Positions 15,243 through 23,612 of a DNA stretch of 33,492 bases are shown piece by piece. The stretch spans positions 1-33,492 of the forward strand of contig CAUJKA010000020.1 of assembly GCA_963204965.1 (NCBI GenBank). The letters run 5' to 3'. Numbering within the stretch: position 1 is the first letter of the stretch; each line of letters opens with the position of its first letter. The stretch is from Planctomycetota bacterium (GTDB lineage Bacteria; Planctomycetota; Planctomycetia; Pirellulales; Pirellulaceae). The notes under the pieces were generated by a model. It made no database searches. It was not told where the DNA came from and worked only from the letters and a program-made list of their open reading frames with translations. A program made the position numbers and the translations under genes.

Positions 15243-15353
15243 GGTGCGCGAGCGTCCCGCCCGCATCGGTATTCGGACGTCCCGTCCGTCAGAAAGAAGA
15301 GCGGGCGGGACGCCCGCGCACCAGTACGGCGCGGTACGGGACGCCCGCGCACC
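15243..15353. repeat. Repeat family E, GC-rich inverted repeat
   Basis: Arms of 22 bp at 15243-15264 (starts GGTGCGCG, ends CCCGC) and 15301-15322 are inverted repeats with one mismatch. A third partial copy of the right arm (ACGGGACGCCCGCGCACC) is at 15336-15353. A hairpin CGGACG-TCC-CGTCCG lies between the arms (15274-15288). The element begins 2 bp after the GTPase stop and separates convergent genes, so it may act as a bidirectional terminator. Confidence 0.8.
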
Positions 15354-15373
15354 GAGACGCACCGACACCCGAG

Positions 15374-15970
15374 CTAACAGGAGTCGTAGAGTTTCCAGAA
15401 TACATCGCGGATGTTGCCTCGACGTGTTGTGAACAGCTTGCGAGCTTGGTCGATTGTTTCGGGCGAGGCCGTGGGGTGGAGCTCCAGAAGCAACTCTTCC
15501 ATCGTCGTAGAATTGGATGTAGTGTGAATCCAAACGGGCAAACCGACTGGGCGGTGCGTAGTGACGACGATCGACTTCGGTAAGCAGCTTTGACGAATCC
15601 ATGTTGGACCCAAGCCAAGCAATTGCAGTCGCTTCGACCAACTTAAACGTTCGTAGCCGTCGACCAAGAGAATTGTTTGCGGCGAGCATTCTTCAAGTAG
15701 CTCGAGCCACTGTTGATTTCGACTCGATCGATCCCGTGGAACGAACCAGATGCGACTAGGTTTGGATCTATCGTTGTTAGAATTCTGAAGGTATCGATGG
15801 AGTTCCAGAAGTAATGTAGTTTTTCCTGTTCCGTGTGGTCCAAGGATCGCCGCTCGCCATTGCATTTGCTCCAGTCGAGCGACGGCGTCGTCAAAATCGA
15901 ATCCTGGGTAGCGATACTTAAGCGACTCGACGCGATGGCTTGCGAAGGGATTGTCGCGAGCGGGAATCAT
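15374..15970 (-). CDS. Small P-loop ATPase, last gene of membrane operon
   Basis: This 198-residue protein has Walker A GPHGTGKTT (44-52) and Walker B TILLVDGYE (99-107, Asp but no adjacent Glu). A sensor-like IVVTTHRPVG then follows, and the protein ends in a short helical tail (SPETIDQARKLFTTRRGNIRDVFWKLYD). The N-terminal NPFASHRVESLKYRYPG is probably a substrate or partner contact. It resembles small AAA/STAND-like ATPases with one core domain and no lid. Its ATG overlaps the stop of the upstream arrestin-like gene by 4 bp, so the two are translationally coupled. I infer an energy-using partner of the membrane proteins encoded upstream. Confidence 0.75.
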   Translation of the reverse strand: MIPARDNPFASHRVESLKYRYPGFDFDDAVARLEQMQWRAAILGPHGTGKTTLLLELHRYLQNSNNDRSKPSRIWFVPRDRSSRNQQWLELLEECSPQTILLVDGYERLSWSKRLQLLGLGPTWIRQSCLPKSIVVTTHRPVGLPVWIHTTSNSTTMEELLLELHPTASPETIDQARKLFTTRRGNIRDVFWKLYDSC

Positions 15971-16368
15971 CGAAGCAAACCCTCGATGGGTTTTGTGAAC
16001 TTAGCGGATTCGTCGATGCGCGGTAGCACAATTTCTTGGCCTTCAGGAGCAATGACTAGAATCACTGTAGTAGCTTCCTCGCTGGGTAGTTCAACGGCCT
16101 CAATAGCCCAACGCAGCGAGATAAACTGACCGGAGAAGCTGTGAGGCCAAGTGGGAGCTACGAAGCGAAATGACTTTGATCCATCGACCTCTATAGGCTC
16201 GATCAATTGTTTTTGAATAGTCTGGTGATCGCGAGTTCCTTTGCCTTCGGTGAACCAGATCAACCGAATATCAAATCGAATCCCTTTACCGATTTGCTTC
16301 CATACGAACTTGCCTTCGATGGTTTCACCAGGCTGATAGTTCAGCTTTGAGAGTTGAACTTCGATCAT
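15967..16368 (-). CDS. Small arrestin-like beta-sandwich protein
   Basis: The product is 133 residues, starting MIEVQLSKLNYQPGE. The start overlaps the stop of the DUF3592 gene by 4 bp (ATGA), which fixes it against the longer in-frame option. The sequence pattern is all-beta: an entry PGETIEGKFVW, IRFDIRLIWFTEGKG, then FRFVAPTWPHSFSGQFISLRWAIEAVE, as in arrestin-N and Spo0M-like folds. The FxxxAPxxxxSFSG...W.IE pattern repeats one in the C-terminal domain of the upstream neighbour (SASITIPPNTIHSFSAPNNK then IEWSVEV), so the two are probably paralogous domains. It is cytoplasmic, with no signal peptide. The role is unknown, presumably protein binding. Confidence 0.65.
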   Translation of the reverse strand: MIEVQLSKLNYQPGETIEGKFVWKQIGKGIRFDIRLIWFTEGKGTRDHQTIQKQLIEPIEVDGSKSFRFVAPTWPHSFSGQFISLRWAIEAVELPSEEATTVILVIAPEGQEIVLPRIDESAKFTKPIEGLLR

Positions 16369-17711
16369 GGTTGATCTCCCGAAATGGCTGCCGGTCGCAC
16401 CGCGAATCGCATGGTTTCGCGGATATCGGGCCACCAAGCAATTTCGCCGTGAACTTCGACACTCCATTCAATTTTGTTGTTTGGTGCGCTGAACGAGTGA
16501 ATCGTGTTCGGTGGAATGGTAATTGAGGCACTACCGAAACGTTTTTCCTCATCGGTACTGACGCTCGCTACTGGAATTCGTTGGAATATCTTGCGATCCG
16601 TGGAAGTGTTGGTGCCTCGAACATAGGTGACGACTTCCTCGCCAATAATGGTGACTCGCAGTTCTCGAATCCGACTCACGCGACCGACCAGTTCCCAAGC
16701 CAAATCAACGGACTCGCCAGGGCAGACAGCTCCGTTGGATAGAGCCACCGATACAGTAGGATTAAACAGCTTCAAGAAATGATGGACGGCCGCGTAGATC
16801 ATGATCGCGCCGATGCCGACGAAGATCAAAAGAAATGCAACCGTAAACCAGTCTTGTTTGAACAGAGCACTCAGGAAGATTGTCCACGAAATGCCGTTCC
16901 AAAACAGTGCGACAAAAAGGAATCCCAGAAAGGTATGTAGTCGCTTGCTTGTGGGCTCGAGCTTTTGCGGACCACTCAGACCGTACCATGGCGCGTCAAC
17001 ATCATCTTCATACTTTTCGATGTCCTCGCCACTTTCAAGGTCATCATCGTCCCCATCATCCTCTCCCTGATCTCCGTCGAGTTCGTCTTCCACTCCGATT
17101 CTGGAAGTGCTCTTATGGCTGGAGGATGTTGAAGTTGATGCTGATACAAAGCTGGTTTGTTCGGCTGATTTGTTGGCCGCATCACGTTTCTGCCGCCACT
17201 GCGTGGCGATTCCGCGGACGGCTACCCACATAAGTCCTCCTCCGATGGCGAGAAAGATCAGCATGAACAATGCGAACAGATTCGATTTTTGAAAGCTTCG
17301 ATCCAATAGTGCTTGCGATGGATCGTTGGGGTTTACAAAGCAAGGTGGTTCCGAGCCAACAGGAAATCGGTCTACGACACTTTGAGCCGCTCCTTTAAAA
17401 CTGCTGCTGGCGAATCCTGTACTCCAATTCGACGATCGATACTTCTTGCCTTGATACTCGTACTCGAAGTTGATTTCTGGTCTATAAACGCTTCCATCGT
17501 CGTCGCGGCTGGTGACCACTTCGCTCTTGAGAATCAGCGAGGTTCGCTCCTCCCATCGCTGGGCTTGGATAGTCTTGAAGAGCGGCATGCCAATCATCAA
17601 GACCAGGCCACCGCAAGCAACCGTTACGAAGATCAGGCCAAATACCAGCAGGCAACCCCAGGGAGTCCCCCGCTTTGCTGGTGACGATGAGATTGCCTTA
17701 GCTGCGTTCAA
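16365..17711 (-). CDS. DUF3592 membrane protein with acidic linker and arrestin-like domain
   Basis: This 448-residue protein has transmembrane helices at about 19-41 and 143-166 flanking a DUF3592-type extracytoplasmic domain (WEERTSLILKSEV, YEYQGKKYRSSN, FVNPNDPSQALL are typical). It is followed by a Ser/Thr-rich and then extremely acidic linker (about 207-238, mostly Asp and Glu), another pair of helices (about 262-310), and a C-terminal beta-sandwich with PGESVDLAWELVGRV (331-345) and WSVEVHGEIAWW. The last domain is arrestin-like and resembles the next gene's product. Two helices at each end place that domain in the cytoplasm if the loop with DUF3592 is outside. It overlaps the next gene by 4 bp and lies 35 bp after the preceding gene. 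Confidence 0.75.
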   Translation of the reverse strand: MNAAKAISSSPAKRGTPWGCLLVFGLIFVTVACGGLVLMIGMPLFKTIQAQRWEERTSLILKSEVVTSRDDDGSVYRPEINFEYEYQGKKYRSSNWSTGFASSSFKGAAQSVVDRFPVGSEPPCFVNPNDPSQALLDRSFQKSNLFALFMLIFLAIGGGLMWVAVRGIATQWRQKRDAANKSAEQTSFVSASTSTSSSHKSTSRIGVEDELDGDQGEDDGDDDDLESGEDIEKYEDDVDAPWYGLSGPQKLEPTSKRLHTFLGFLFVALFWNGISWTIFLSALFKQDWFTVAFLLIFVGIGAIMIYAAVHHFLKLFNPTVSVALSNGAVCPGESVDLAWELVGRVSRIRELRVTIIGEEVVTYVRGTNTSTDRKIFQRIPVASVSTDEEKRFGSASITIPPNTIHSFSAPNNKIEWSVEVHGEIAWWPDIRETMRFAVRPAAISGDQP

Positions 17712-17746
17712 TTTGGCTCTCGAAAAGTGTCAAAGACTCAATCGGT

Positions 17747-18502
17747 CTATTGGCGTTGCGTGACTTGGGCGTTAACTATCTCTTCGGGGAAGATGTCGCG
17801 ATAGACGACTTGAAGAGCAGCGAACCAAACTGGCATAAACAAGAAAACTGGTATGTAGCACATCATCACCAGCAGTATGCTGAGCGCGAACCCTGTCACC
17901 ATCAACAAGAGGACTCCGCCTAGGTTCATACGCACAGCTCGGAAGCTCAGTTTAATTGCATCCCAAGCGGCCATCTTTCGATCCGCCAATAGTTGGAAGC
18001 AAAACACAAACGGCAAGTAGGTTAAGATCGACAGCATCCAAGTAAGACCCATAAAGATGAAGAGACTTCCGAACATCAATACTGGATCAGGTTGGCGATT
18101 GCCTGCGGTGCCCGAAATGAAGACAACCGCGAAAATGATTGTCAACGGTAAAAATAGGACTAGGTTGATACCGACCATGATGACCATTGCAACGAGCGAA
18201 TTGAGAAAATCATCAAAGCCGCGCATAAGAACATTCATGTCGAACTGTCTTCCACGTTCACGCTCCAATAAGCACAAGAAAAGCCCAACCATCACGGGAC
18301 CGTACAGTATTCCGAACGGGACAAGTGAAGCGACAAGAATGCAGAGTAAGCAAAATAGGAAGTACATCCAGTACTGCTCGCCCAGCAGTTTGTAGCCGCG
18401 CGAGATGGCTTCAAAGGGTTTAATCGAAACGCGACGCGGCTCTCCCATCGAAACCGTCGAATCAACAGACTGAGGCGACGCATAGGGATTGACTTGACTC
18501 AT
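17747..18502 (-). CDS. NPYASP-type polytopic membrane protein
   Basis: The 251-residue protein begins MSQVNPYASPQS, an N-terminal motif seen on many planctomycete membrane proteins. It then has a soluble lead (IKPFEAISRGYKLLGEQYW) and five or six transmembrane helices. The arrangement resembles DUF975-like or GlpQ-type membrane domains: a lead helix with ISRGYKLL, hydrophobic helices, and an amphipathic repeat AWDAIKLSFRAVRMNLG before the last pair. No catalytic residues are visible. It starts 7 bp after the preceding gene's stop codon, so it is cotranscribed. It may be a membrane scaffold or transport-related component. Confidence 0.7.
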   Translation of the reverse strand: MSQVNPYASPQSVDSTVSMGEPRRVSIKPFEAISRGYKLLGEQYWMYFLFCLLCILVASLVPFGILYGPVMVGLFLCLLERERGRQFDMNVLMRGFDDFLNSLVAMVIMVGINLVLFLPLTIIFAVVFISGTAGNRQPDPVLMFGSLFIFMGLTWMLSILTYLPFVFCFQLLADRKMAAWDAIKLSFRAVRMNLGGVLLLMVTGFALSILLVMMCYIPVFLFMPVWFAALQVVYRDIFPEEIVNAQVTQRQ

Positions 18503-18509
18503 AAGCGGC

Positions 18510-19295
18510 TCACTTTGCTACTAAAAGACTGTAAAGGTAATCGATAGGCTCACGCAGATACGCGAACCATAAGTTCACGCCGTCGCCGCCTGATCGTGAA
18601 AAAGCTATTAAAATTCCAAGTACGGCTAGATTCGCTGATGGTAAAAAGACCCAGCAAAAAAACCTGCCCAATACGACAAGATCGGATTGATCGCGATGCG
18701 TTTCTCGCCAAGTGCTGATCACGTGATATGACAGAGCAACACCCAGCAAAAAACTCTGCCAAGGTAAAGCGGCAAATGGCAAGAAGAATCCCAGCAGGAA
18801 GAGAAGTATAGCTGCAGTGGGAAAGAAATACGGAGCGACTGTGATCAGCCAATTGCCCTTGCCCGCGAATCGTACTTCACCGCCCTGCCCTAGCGAAGCT
18901 TTGAAGCCAACGATCGCATGACCGGTCAACATCGCAAAGAGTGCGTGCGTCGATTCATGTTCTAAAGTGATGAGGAACGAACCCCAACGACTCTTGCCCA
19001 GCCATCGACGCCATAGGATTGCAAAACCTACGATGCCGCAGATCAGAGGTATTAAGCTGCTGGTTGGTGATGTGATGCACTGGCCCACAGTTCTCAGCAA
19101 TGCCCACAGCAACATAGGCGTTACGCTAATCGCCACGACTGCCATCGGCCACTTGAGCCAATCGACAATCTTATCGATCCTCGCTGAGATGGAGTTCCCA
19201 GGCTGCGCAGCGGTAGCGGCAGGCAGAGCTGCGTTAGCCTGTGTGCCAGCGGGTTCAGCGGAATGCAGCGATTGAAAGGATTTCATAGGAGCCAT
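18510..19295 (-). CDS. M50-like membrane metalloprotease homologue
   Basis: The 261-residue protein has a polar Ala/Pro-rich N-terminus and about six hydrophobic segments. It contains HESTH (113-117) within LEHESTHALFAMLTGHAI, an HExxH zinc motif in a hydrophobic setting. The later GNWLITVAPYFFPTAAILLF resembles the membrane-reentrant part of M50B-type intramembrane proteases. No clear LDG third-ligand motif is visible; THRDQSD may supply Asp, which is uncertain. It is first in the five-gene minus-strand operon. It may be an active site-2-type protease or a relative that has lost activity. MKSF three residues in is an alternative start. Confidence 0.65.
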   Translation of the reverse strand: MAPMKSFQSLHSAEPAGTQANAALPAATAAQPGNSISARIDKIVDWLKWPMAVVAISVTPMLLWALLRTVGQCITSPTSSLIPLICGIVGFAILWRRWLGKSRWGSFLITLEHESTHALFAMLTGHAIVGFKASLGQGGEVRFAGKGNWLITVAPYFFPTAAILLFLLGFFLPFAALPWQSFLLGVALSYHVISTWRETHRDQSDLVVLGRFFCWVFLPSANLAVLGILIAFSRSGGDGVNLWFAYLREPIDYLYSLLVAK

Positions 19296-19385
19296 GACAA
19301 CACTTCGAGGATTACGCGATTCATCATAGCTTAATTCGCTCGACGCGTTGTATTCTTGCCCTATTCAAATCGTAGGAATGATTTG

Positions 19386-21194
19386 CTAAATCGACTCCAG
19401 GAGTTCATCAAGCTGCTGGACTAGCTCGGAGAAATAGCTCAGAGCCGTATCTACAGGTTCAGGCTGAGACATGTCGACTCCCGCGCCGCGAAGCAAATCC
19501 AGCGGATCTTGTCGACAGCCGCTGCTGAGGAAATTTAAGTACTGATCGCGTTCCTGGACGCTTCCGCCCAACACCCGCCGCGACAAAGCAATCGCCGCGG
19601 AAAGTCCCGTGGCGTACTTGTAAACGTAGAAGCCTCGGTAGAAATGCGGAATGCGGAAGCACTCTAGACTGAGCGCTTCGTCGATACAGAAGTTTGGACC
19701 GAAGTAGTCGTTCAACAGACCGCGATAGACCTGCTTGAAAGTTTCAACCGTTAGCGGCTGGCCACTCTCAGCCATCTCGTGAGTCTTCTTCTCAAACTCG
19801 GCAAACATTGTCTGGCGAACAATGGTTGCGCGGATGCTATCGATCTCGTGATTGAGCAAATAAGCCTTGAAACGCGGATCGTTGGTCGTGTTCAGCAAGT
19901 GATGCGTCAGCAACTGCTCGTTGAATGTACTGGCTACCTCGGCGACAAAGATGGTGTAGTTGTAGTATTGGAACGGTTGGTTCTTTGCGGACAGATAACT
20001 GTGCATCGAATGACCCGCTTCGTGAGTCAGCGTGAACAGGTCATTCAGCACTTGAGGCTTGTAGTTCATCATGATGTACGGATCGCCATCAAAAGAACCA
20101 CAGCTAAACGCACCGCTTTGTTTTCCCTTGTTGGGATAGCGATCACACCATCGACCATTCAAGCCCTTCTCTAACACACTACAGTAAGGCTGGCCCAATG
20201 GCTTCAACGATTCCATCACCGTTTCTACAGCTTCATCCCAGGAGCGATCCTGCTCAAGATCAGAAAGCAGGGGAACATAGGTGTCGTAGTGATGAATCTC
20301 GTCCAGCTTCATGAACTTCTTGCGAAGATCAAAGTAGTTATGAACCGCCGGTAGATTCGATCGGACTGCAGCGATCAAGTTGTCGTACACAGTTTGCGGA
20401 ACATTGTCTGGAAAGAGAGCCGCTGCCAGGCTGGAGGGATAACGTCGGGCCTTCGCATAATAAGCATCGGTATGAATGCTACCGGCCAACGTGGCTGCAA
20501 GCGTGTTTTCATGCGCTGAGAACTGTTCGTAGTATTGTTCAAAAGCTTTCTTGCGAACTTCGCGAGCTGGCGAGATCAACAACTGAGTGAAGGTCGCATT
20601 GCTTAGCTCGATCTGCTGGCCCTTCTCGTTTTCGACCATTCCAAACTTTAGATCGGCATCGCACAACTGCCTAAACGCCTTGCCGGCAGTCTGCGCCATC
20701 TCGCCTTGCATGGCCAGCAAGTTTTCTTCGTTGTCGCTGAGCGTATGGTCGCGATAGCGCGTGATTCGTTGTAGGACCAGACGATATTCGCTAAGCTTGG
20801 GCGCATTGAGATACTGTTCCATCGTCGCGGCTGGAATGGCTAATATTTCGGGGCGGAAATAGCTAGCAATCTGATTGGTCCGCACGGAAAGGTTTTGATA
20901 GCGCGCGACCAAAGCTTGCGAAGCTTGGTTGGCTTGGTCCTCAGCGGTCTTCAGAAATGCATAGGTGCCCAATCTCTCCGACAGCCGTTCGATGTCTCGA
21001 TCAAAATCTAAGCATTCCTTGAGGATTGCGACGCTTGTCCCTAACTTGCCTCGAAATTCTTCGTATCGAGCGATGCGGCTGTCGAGCAGTTTGAAGTCAG
21101 CCTCCCAGGCTTCGACATTGGGATACAAACTGGTTAAGTCCCAACAGTCACCCTCGGGAACTTCGCTACGAGAAGGAATCTTGATGATTGCCAT
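19386..21194 (-). CDS. pepF: Oligoendopeptidase F (M3B family)
   Basis: This 602-residue zinc endopeptidase degrades short peptides in the cytoplasm. The catalytic motif HEAGH lies in FTLTHEAGHSMHSYLSA, with the third ligand Glu expected in FVAEVASTFNEQL downstream. FRIPHFYRGFYVYKYATGLSAA near the C-terminus is the PepF/M3B signature. I use the ATG at 21194 (MAIIKIPSRSEVPEGDCWDL), where homologues begin, rather than the longer frame upstream, which would run into the divergent gene's leader. There is no signal peptide. It is divergent from the coiled-coil gene with a 264-bp shared region in which I see no certain promoter. Confidence 0.93.
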   Translation of the reverse strand: MAIIKIPSRSEVPEGDCWDLTSLYPNVEAWEADFKLLDSRIARYEEFRGKLGTSVAILKECLDFDRDIERLSERLGTYAFLKTAEDQANQASQALVARYQNLSVRTNQIASYFRPEILAIPAATMEQYLNAPKLSEYRLVLQRITRYRDHTLSDNEENLLAMQGEMAQTAGKAFRQLCDADLKFGMVENEKGQQIELSNATFTQLLISPAREVRKKAFEQYYEQFSAHENTLAATLAGSIHTDAYYAKARRYPSSLAAALFPDNVPQTVYDNLIAAVRSNLPAVHNYFDLRKKFMKLDEIHHYDTYVPLLSDLEQDRSWDEAVETVMESLKPLGQPYCSVLEKGLNGRWCDRYPNKGKQSGAFSCGSFDGDPYIMMNYKPQVLNDLFTLTHEAGHSMHSYLSAKNQPFQYYNYTIFVAEVASTFNEQLLTHHLLNTTNDPRFKAYLLNHEIDSIRATIVRQTMFAEFEKKTHEMAESGQPLTVETFKQVYRGLLNDYFGPNFCIDEALSLECFRIPHFYRGFYVYKYATGLSAAIALSRRVLGGSVQERDQYLNFLSSGCRQDPLDLLRGAGVDMSQPEPVDTALSYFSELVQQLDELLESI

Positions 21195-21458
21195 GAAAAA
21201 CTCGATTTTCGGGTAGTAATGGAGGCCACTAAGGTCTGTATAATGTGCCAGATCGCCCACTCAGCCAATATGTCTCTTCAGATCAAGCCATGCCTACGCG
21301 ATGACTTTGCCCAAGAGTTTATCGGAGTTGTTCAAATTGGGCAGGCCGTTCTGCAATGGCTACGACAACGACTTCATAAGTTTTGCAACTCATTTGAATC
21401 TACCTACCAAGTTCGATCCGAAGGGTTCGATCCAGACGTCTCTCTAGGAGTATCAGCA

Positions 21459-23609
21459 ATGACCGCGATTCGATCAATCACCAGCCGTTGGATCCATCGA
21501 CGACGAAGAATATTTCGAGTGGCTCTCTTGATGAGCCTTGTTGCGTCGGGATCAGCTTCGCTTTTCGCCGATCAGACAGTCAAGCTTCCCCCGCCAGTCG
21601 CCGGAAGCCATCAGCCAGTCCTGATCCTGGGCGGTATCGCATCTGCTTCGACTGCTACTACACCAATTATCGCTGCACCACTTGCAGCCGAGCAAATCAC
21701 AACGACATCGACAACAACTTCGGCTGCACAAGTGGAAGCGAAAAAAGTCGAAACGAAAACGGACGATCCGCAACAGCAATCGGCTCATTTAGTCACAACG
21801 CTTCAGCAGCCCGAGCAACCTAAGGTCGTAAAACCATCGCTTCCAGCTATTCCATTAATCCCAGCGGTCAAAGCAAAACGAGTCGAAGCCATTGTTGAGG
21901 CCAAGGCCGAGCCGGCAAAGTCCTCTGACGAAGCTAACAAGTCCACTGACGATTCACACAAAATCGAAGTCCGTGTCATAGCGGCGGGCCCTGGTCAACT
22001 AGAACAATCGACGAAGCAGCCTCGCAGTTCTGACGATCGCCTCAATCATGGTCGCGAGGCGGGGCAACCCAACGGCGGCCCTCGCGGACCTGGACAAAGA
22101 GACGGGCAAAGAGGAGACGGGCAGCCTGGGCCACATCAAAGGGAAAATGGTCAACGTGGTCCTGATCAGCATGGTCCTGATCAACATGTTCCTGGCCAAG
22201 CGGGTCCCGATCAACGTGGACGTGGTCAACGCGACGATCGACCGAGAGATCCGCAGCCTCTACAGATTCAACAAGCGCGACCCAATGGACAAGATCCGAA
22301 TAGGCAAGGTCCCATGCTTGGTGGTCCGCATCCTGGAAATCCGCCTCAACAGCATGGACCTCAGCCACATGATCAAGTACAGCATGGACCAGCACAACAC
22401 GGGCAGGATCAGCATGGTCCAGGGCAACACGGGACTCAGCAACATGGGCCTCAACAACACGGCGGACCACAGCATCAAGGACCACAACAACATGGCGGGC
22501 CTCAACAACACGGACCTCAGCCGCCGAATCAACTGATTCCCCCGCAGCACAATGCGGGCGAAGCTCATGGCTTCAGCATGGGACAGGGACCAGGACAGGG
22601 GCAAGGCCAAGCTCACGTGTTTGTTCAGGGCTTCCGCATTGGTGACCTGCCTGGCGCTTCACCTAATTCTGGTCCTGGACCACAACCGCACGGCCAACCG
22701 ACAGCGATGGTTATGCGCATGATTGGGCCTCCTGGTATGGACTCGCGAACACATCTGAGTGCTGGCGACCAAAATCCTGACAAGCTCTTCGAATCGCCCG
22801 TGTTCAAGAAGATGCTCTCACTGATCGAAGAGAATGCACAGCTCAAGGCACAACTCAAAATCCAGGCCATCGAGTCCGAATCACGAGCTCGCATTCAAGA
22901 ACTAGAATCGGCGCTACGCTCGCGAGATGGACGAGGAGTCCAGAAGGACAAGCCGCTTGAAGAAAAGCATGACCATCTGAGCATGCAACAAGCCGAACTA
23001 GAGAACATGCGTCAGAAGCTGGAGGCCCAGCGACGCGATCTCGAACGTCAACGCGACGAGATGCATCGCCAAGCTCGTGAAGTCAAAAATGTTCAAGTTA
23101 TCGAACTCAAACGTGATTTGGACGGCGCCAAATCAGAACAGAAGAATCATCAAATCGAAGTCCGCGTGCTCGACAAGGCTGACATGGCGAAAGACGTTGC
23201 CATTGTACAGAATAAGCACAAAGATGCATTTGATGATGCAAGTAACAAACTTGCCAAATCAGAAGCTGAGTTGAAGGAAGCGCTGCGAGCGAAAGAGACG
23301 ATGTCGACTCAGTTGAACGAATTGGAACACCGCAGCCGATTGCTGGAAGCGAAGTTAGGCGAGTTGGCAAAGCGAGATTCCCGGGAGGCGGAGAAACGCC
23401 GGGCTGAAGCAGTTGCGAAAACTGAACAAGAACTGATGAAGTTCGACGAAAAAGTCCGAGACGCAAAGGAGAAAGCGATCGCTAAAGAGCGTGAGGAACA
23501 ACGCAAGGCTGAAGCTAAGCGAAAAGAAGAGTCGCGGAAAAAGGAAGAGTCTCGCGAGAAGGAACAGTCCAAGAACGAATCTAGTCAACAAGATCGCAAA
23601 GAAGAGTAA
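21459..23609 (+). CDS. Exported Gly/Pro/Gln/His-rich coiled-coil protein
   Basis: The start is fixed by AGGAG (21446-21450), 8 nt before ATG; an upstream in-frame ATG at 21219 lacks this. The 716-residue product has a basic stretch and a signal peptide (RRRRIFRVALLMSLVASGSASLFA). An Ala/Thr/Lys-rich segment comes next, then a low-complexity region at about 190-395 built of irregular QHGP, GPGQ and QQHG units. After a globular-looking junction comes a long coiled coil (about 448-716) with heptads such as LEAKLGELAKRDSREAEKRR and a highly charged Lys/Glu/Arg tail. HKIEVRV near residue 168 recurs as HQIEVRV near 565. It is likely envelope-associated and structural. It is probably cotranscribed with the M48 protease 3 bp downstream. 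No named family. Confidence 0.8.
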   Translation: MTAIRSITSRWIHRRRRIFRVALLMSLVASGSASLFADQTVKLPPPVAGSHQPVLILGGIASASTATTPIIAAPLAAEQITTTSTTTSAAQVEAKKVETKTDDPQQQSAHLVTTLQQPEQPKVVKPSLPAIPLIPAVKAKRVEAIVEAKAEPAKSSDEANKSTDDSHKIEVRVIAAGPGQLEQSTKQPRSSDDRLNHGREAGQPNGGPRGPGQRDGQRGDGQPGPHQRENGQRGPDQHGPDQHVPGQAGPDQRGRGQRDDRPRDPQPLQIQQARPNGQDPNRQGPMLGGPHPGNPPQQHGPQPHDQVQHGPAQHGQDQHGPGQHGTQQHGPQQHGGPQHQGPQQHGGPQQHGPQPPNQLIPPQHNAGEAHGFSMGQGPGQGQGQAHVFVQGFRIGDLPGASPNSGPGPQPHGQPTAMVMRMIGPPGMDSRTHLSAGDQNPDKLFESPVFKKMLSLIEENAQLKAQLKIQAIESESRARIQELESALRSRDGRGVQKDKPLEEKHDHLSMQQAELENMRQKLEAQRRDLERQRDEMHRQAREVKNVQVIELKRDLDGAKSEQKNHQIEVRVLDKADMAKDVAIVQNKHKDAFDDASNKLAKSEAELKEALRAKETMSTQLNELEHRSRLLEAKLGELAKRDSREAEKRRAEAVAKTEQELMKFDEKVRDAKEKAIAKEREEQRKAEAKRKEESRKKEESREKEQSKNESSQQDRKEE

Positions 23610-23612
23610 ATC

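Noticed and set aside
21219..21458. N-terminal extension of the coiled-coil protein
   Set aside because: The signal peptide begins at 21459 just after a good ribosome binding site, and the extension overlaps the divergent pepF leader.
22042..22536. Long ORFs on both strands over the Gln/His/Gly/Pro-rich region
   Set aside because: The low-complexity repeats keep several frames open. The signal peptide, AGGAG site and coiled coil support only the 21459-23609 frame.
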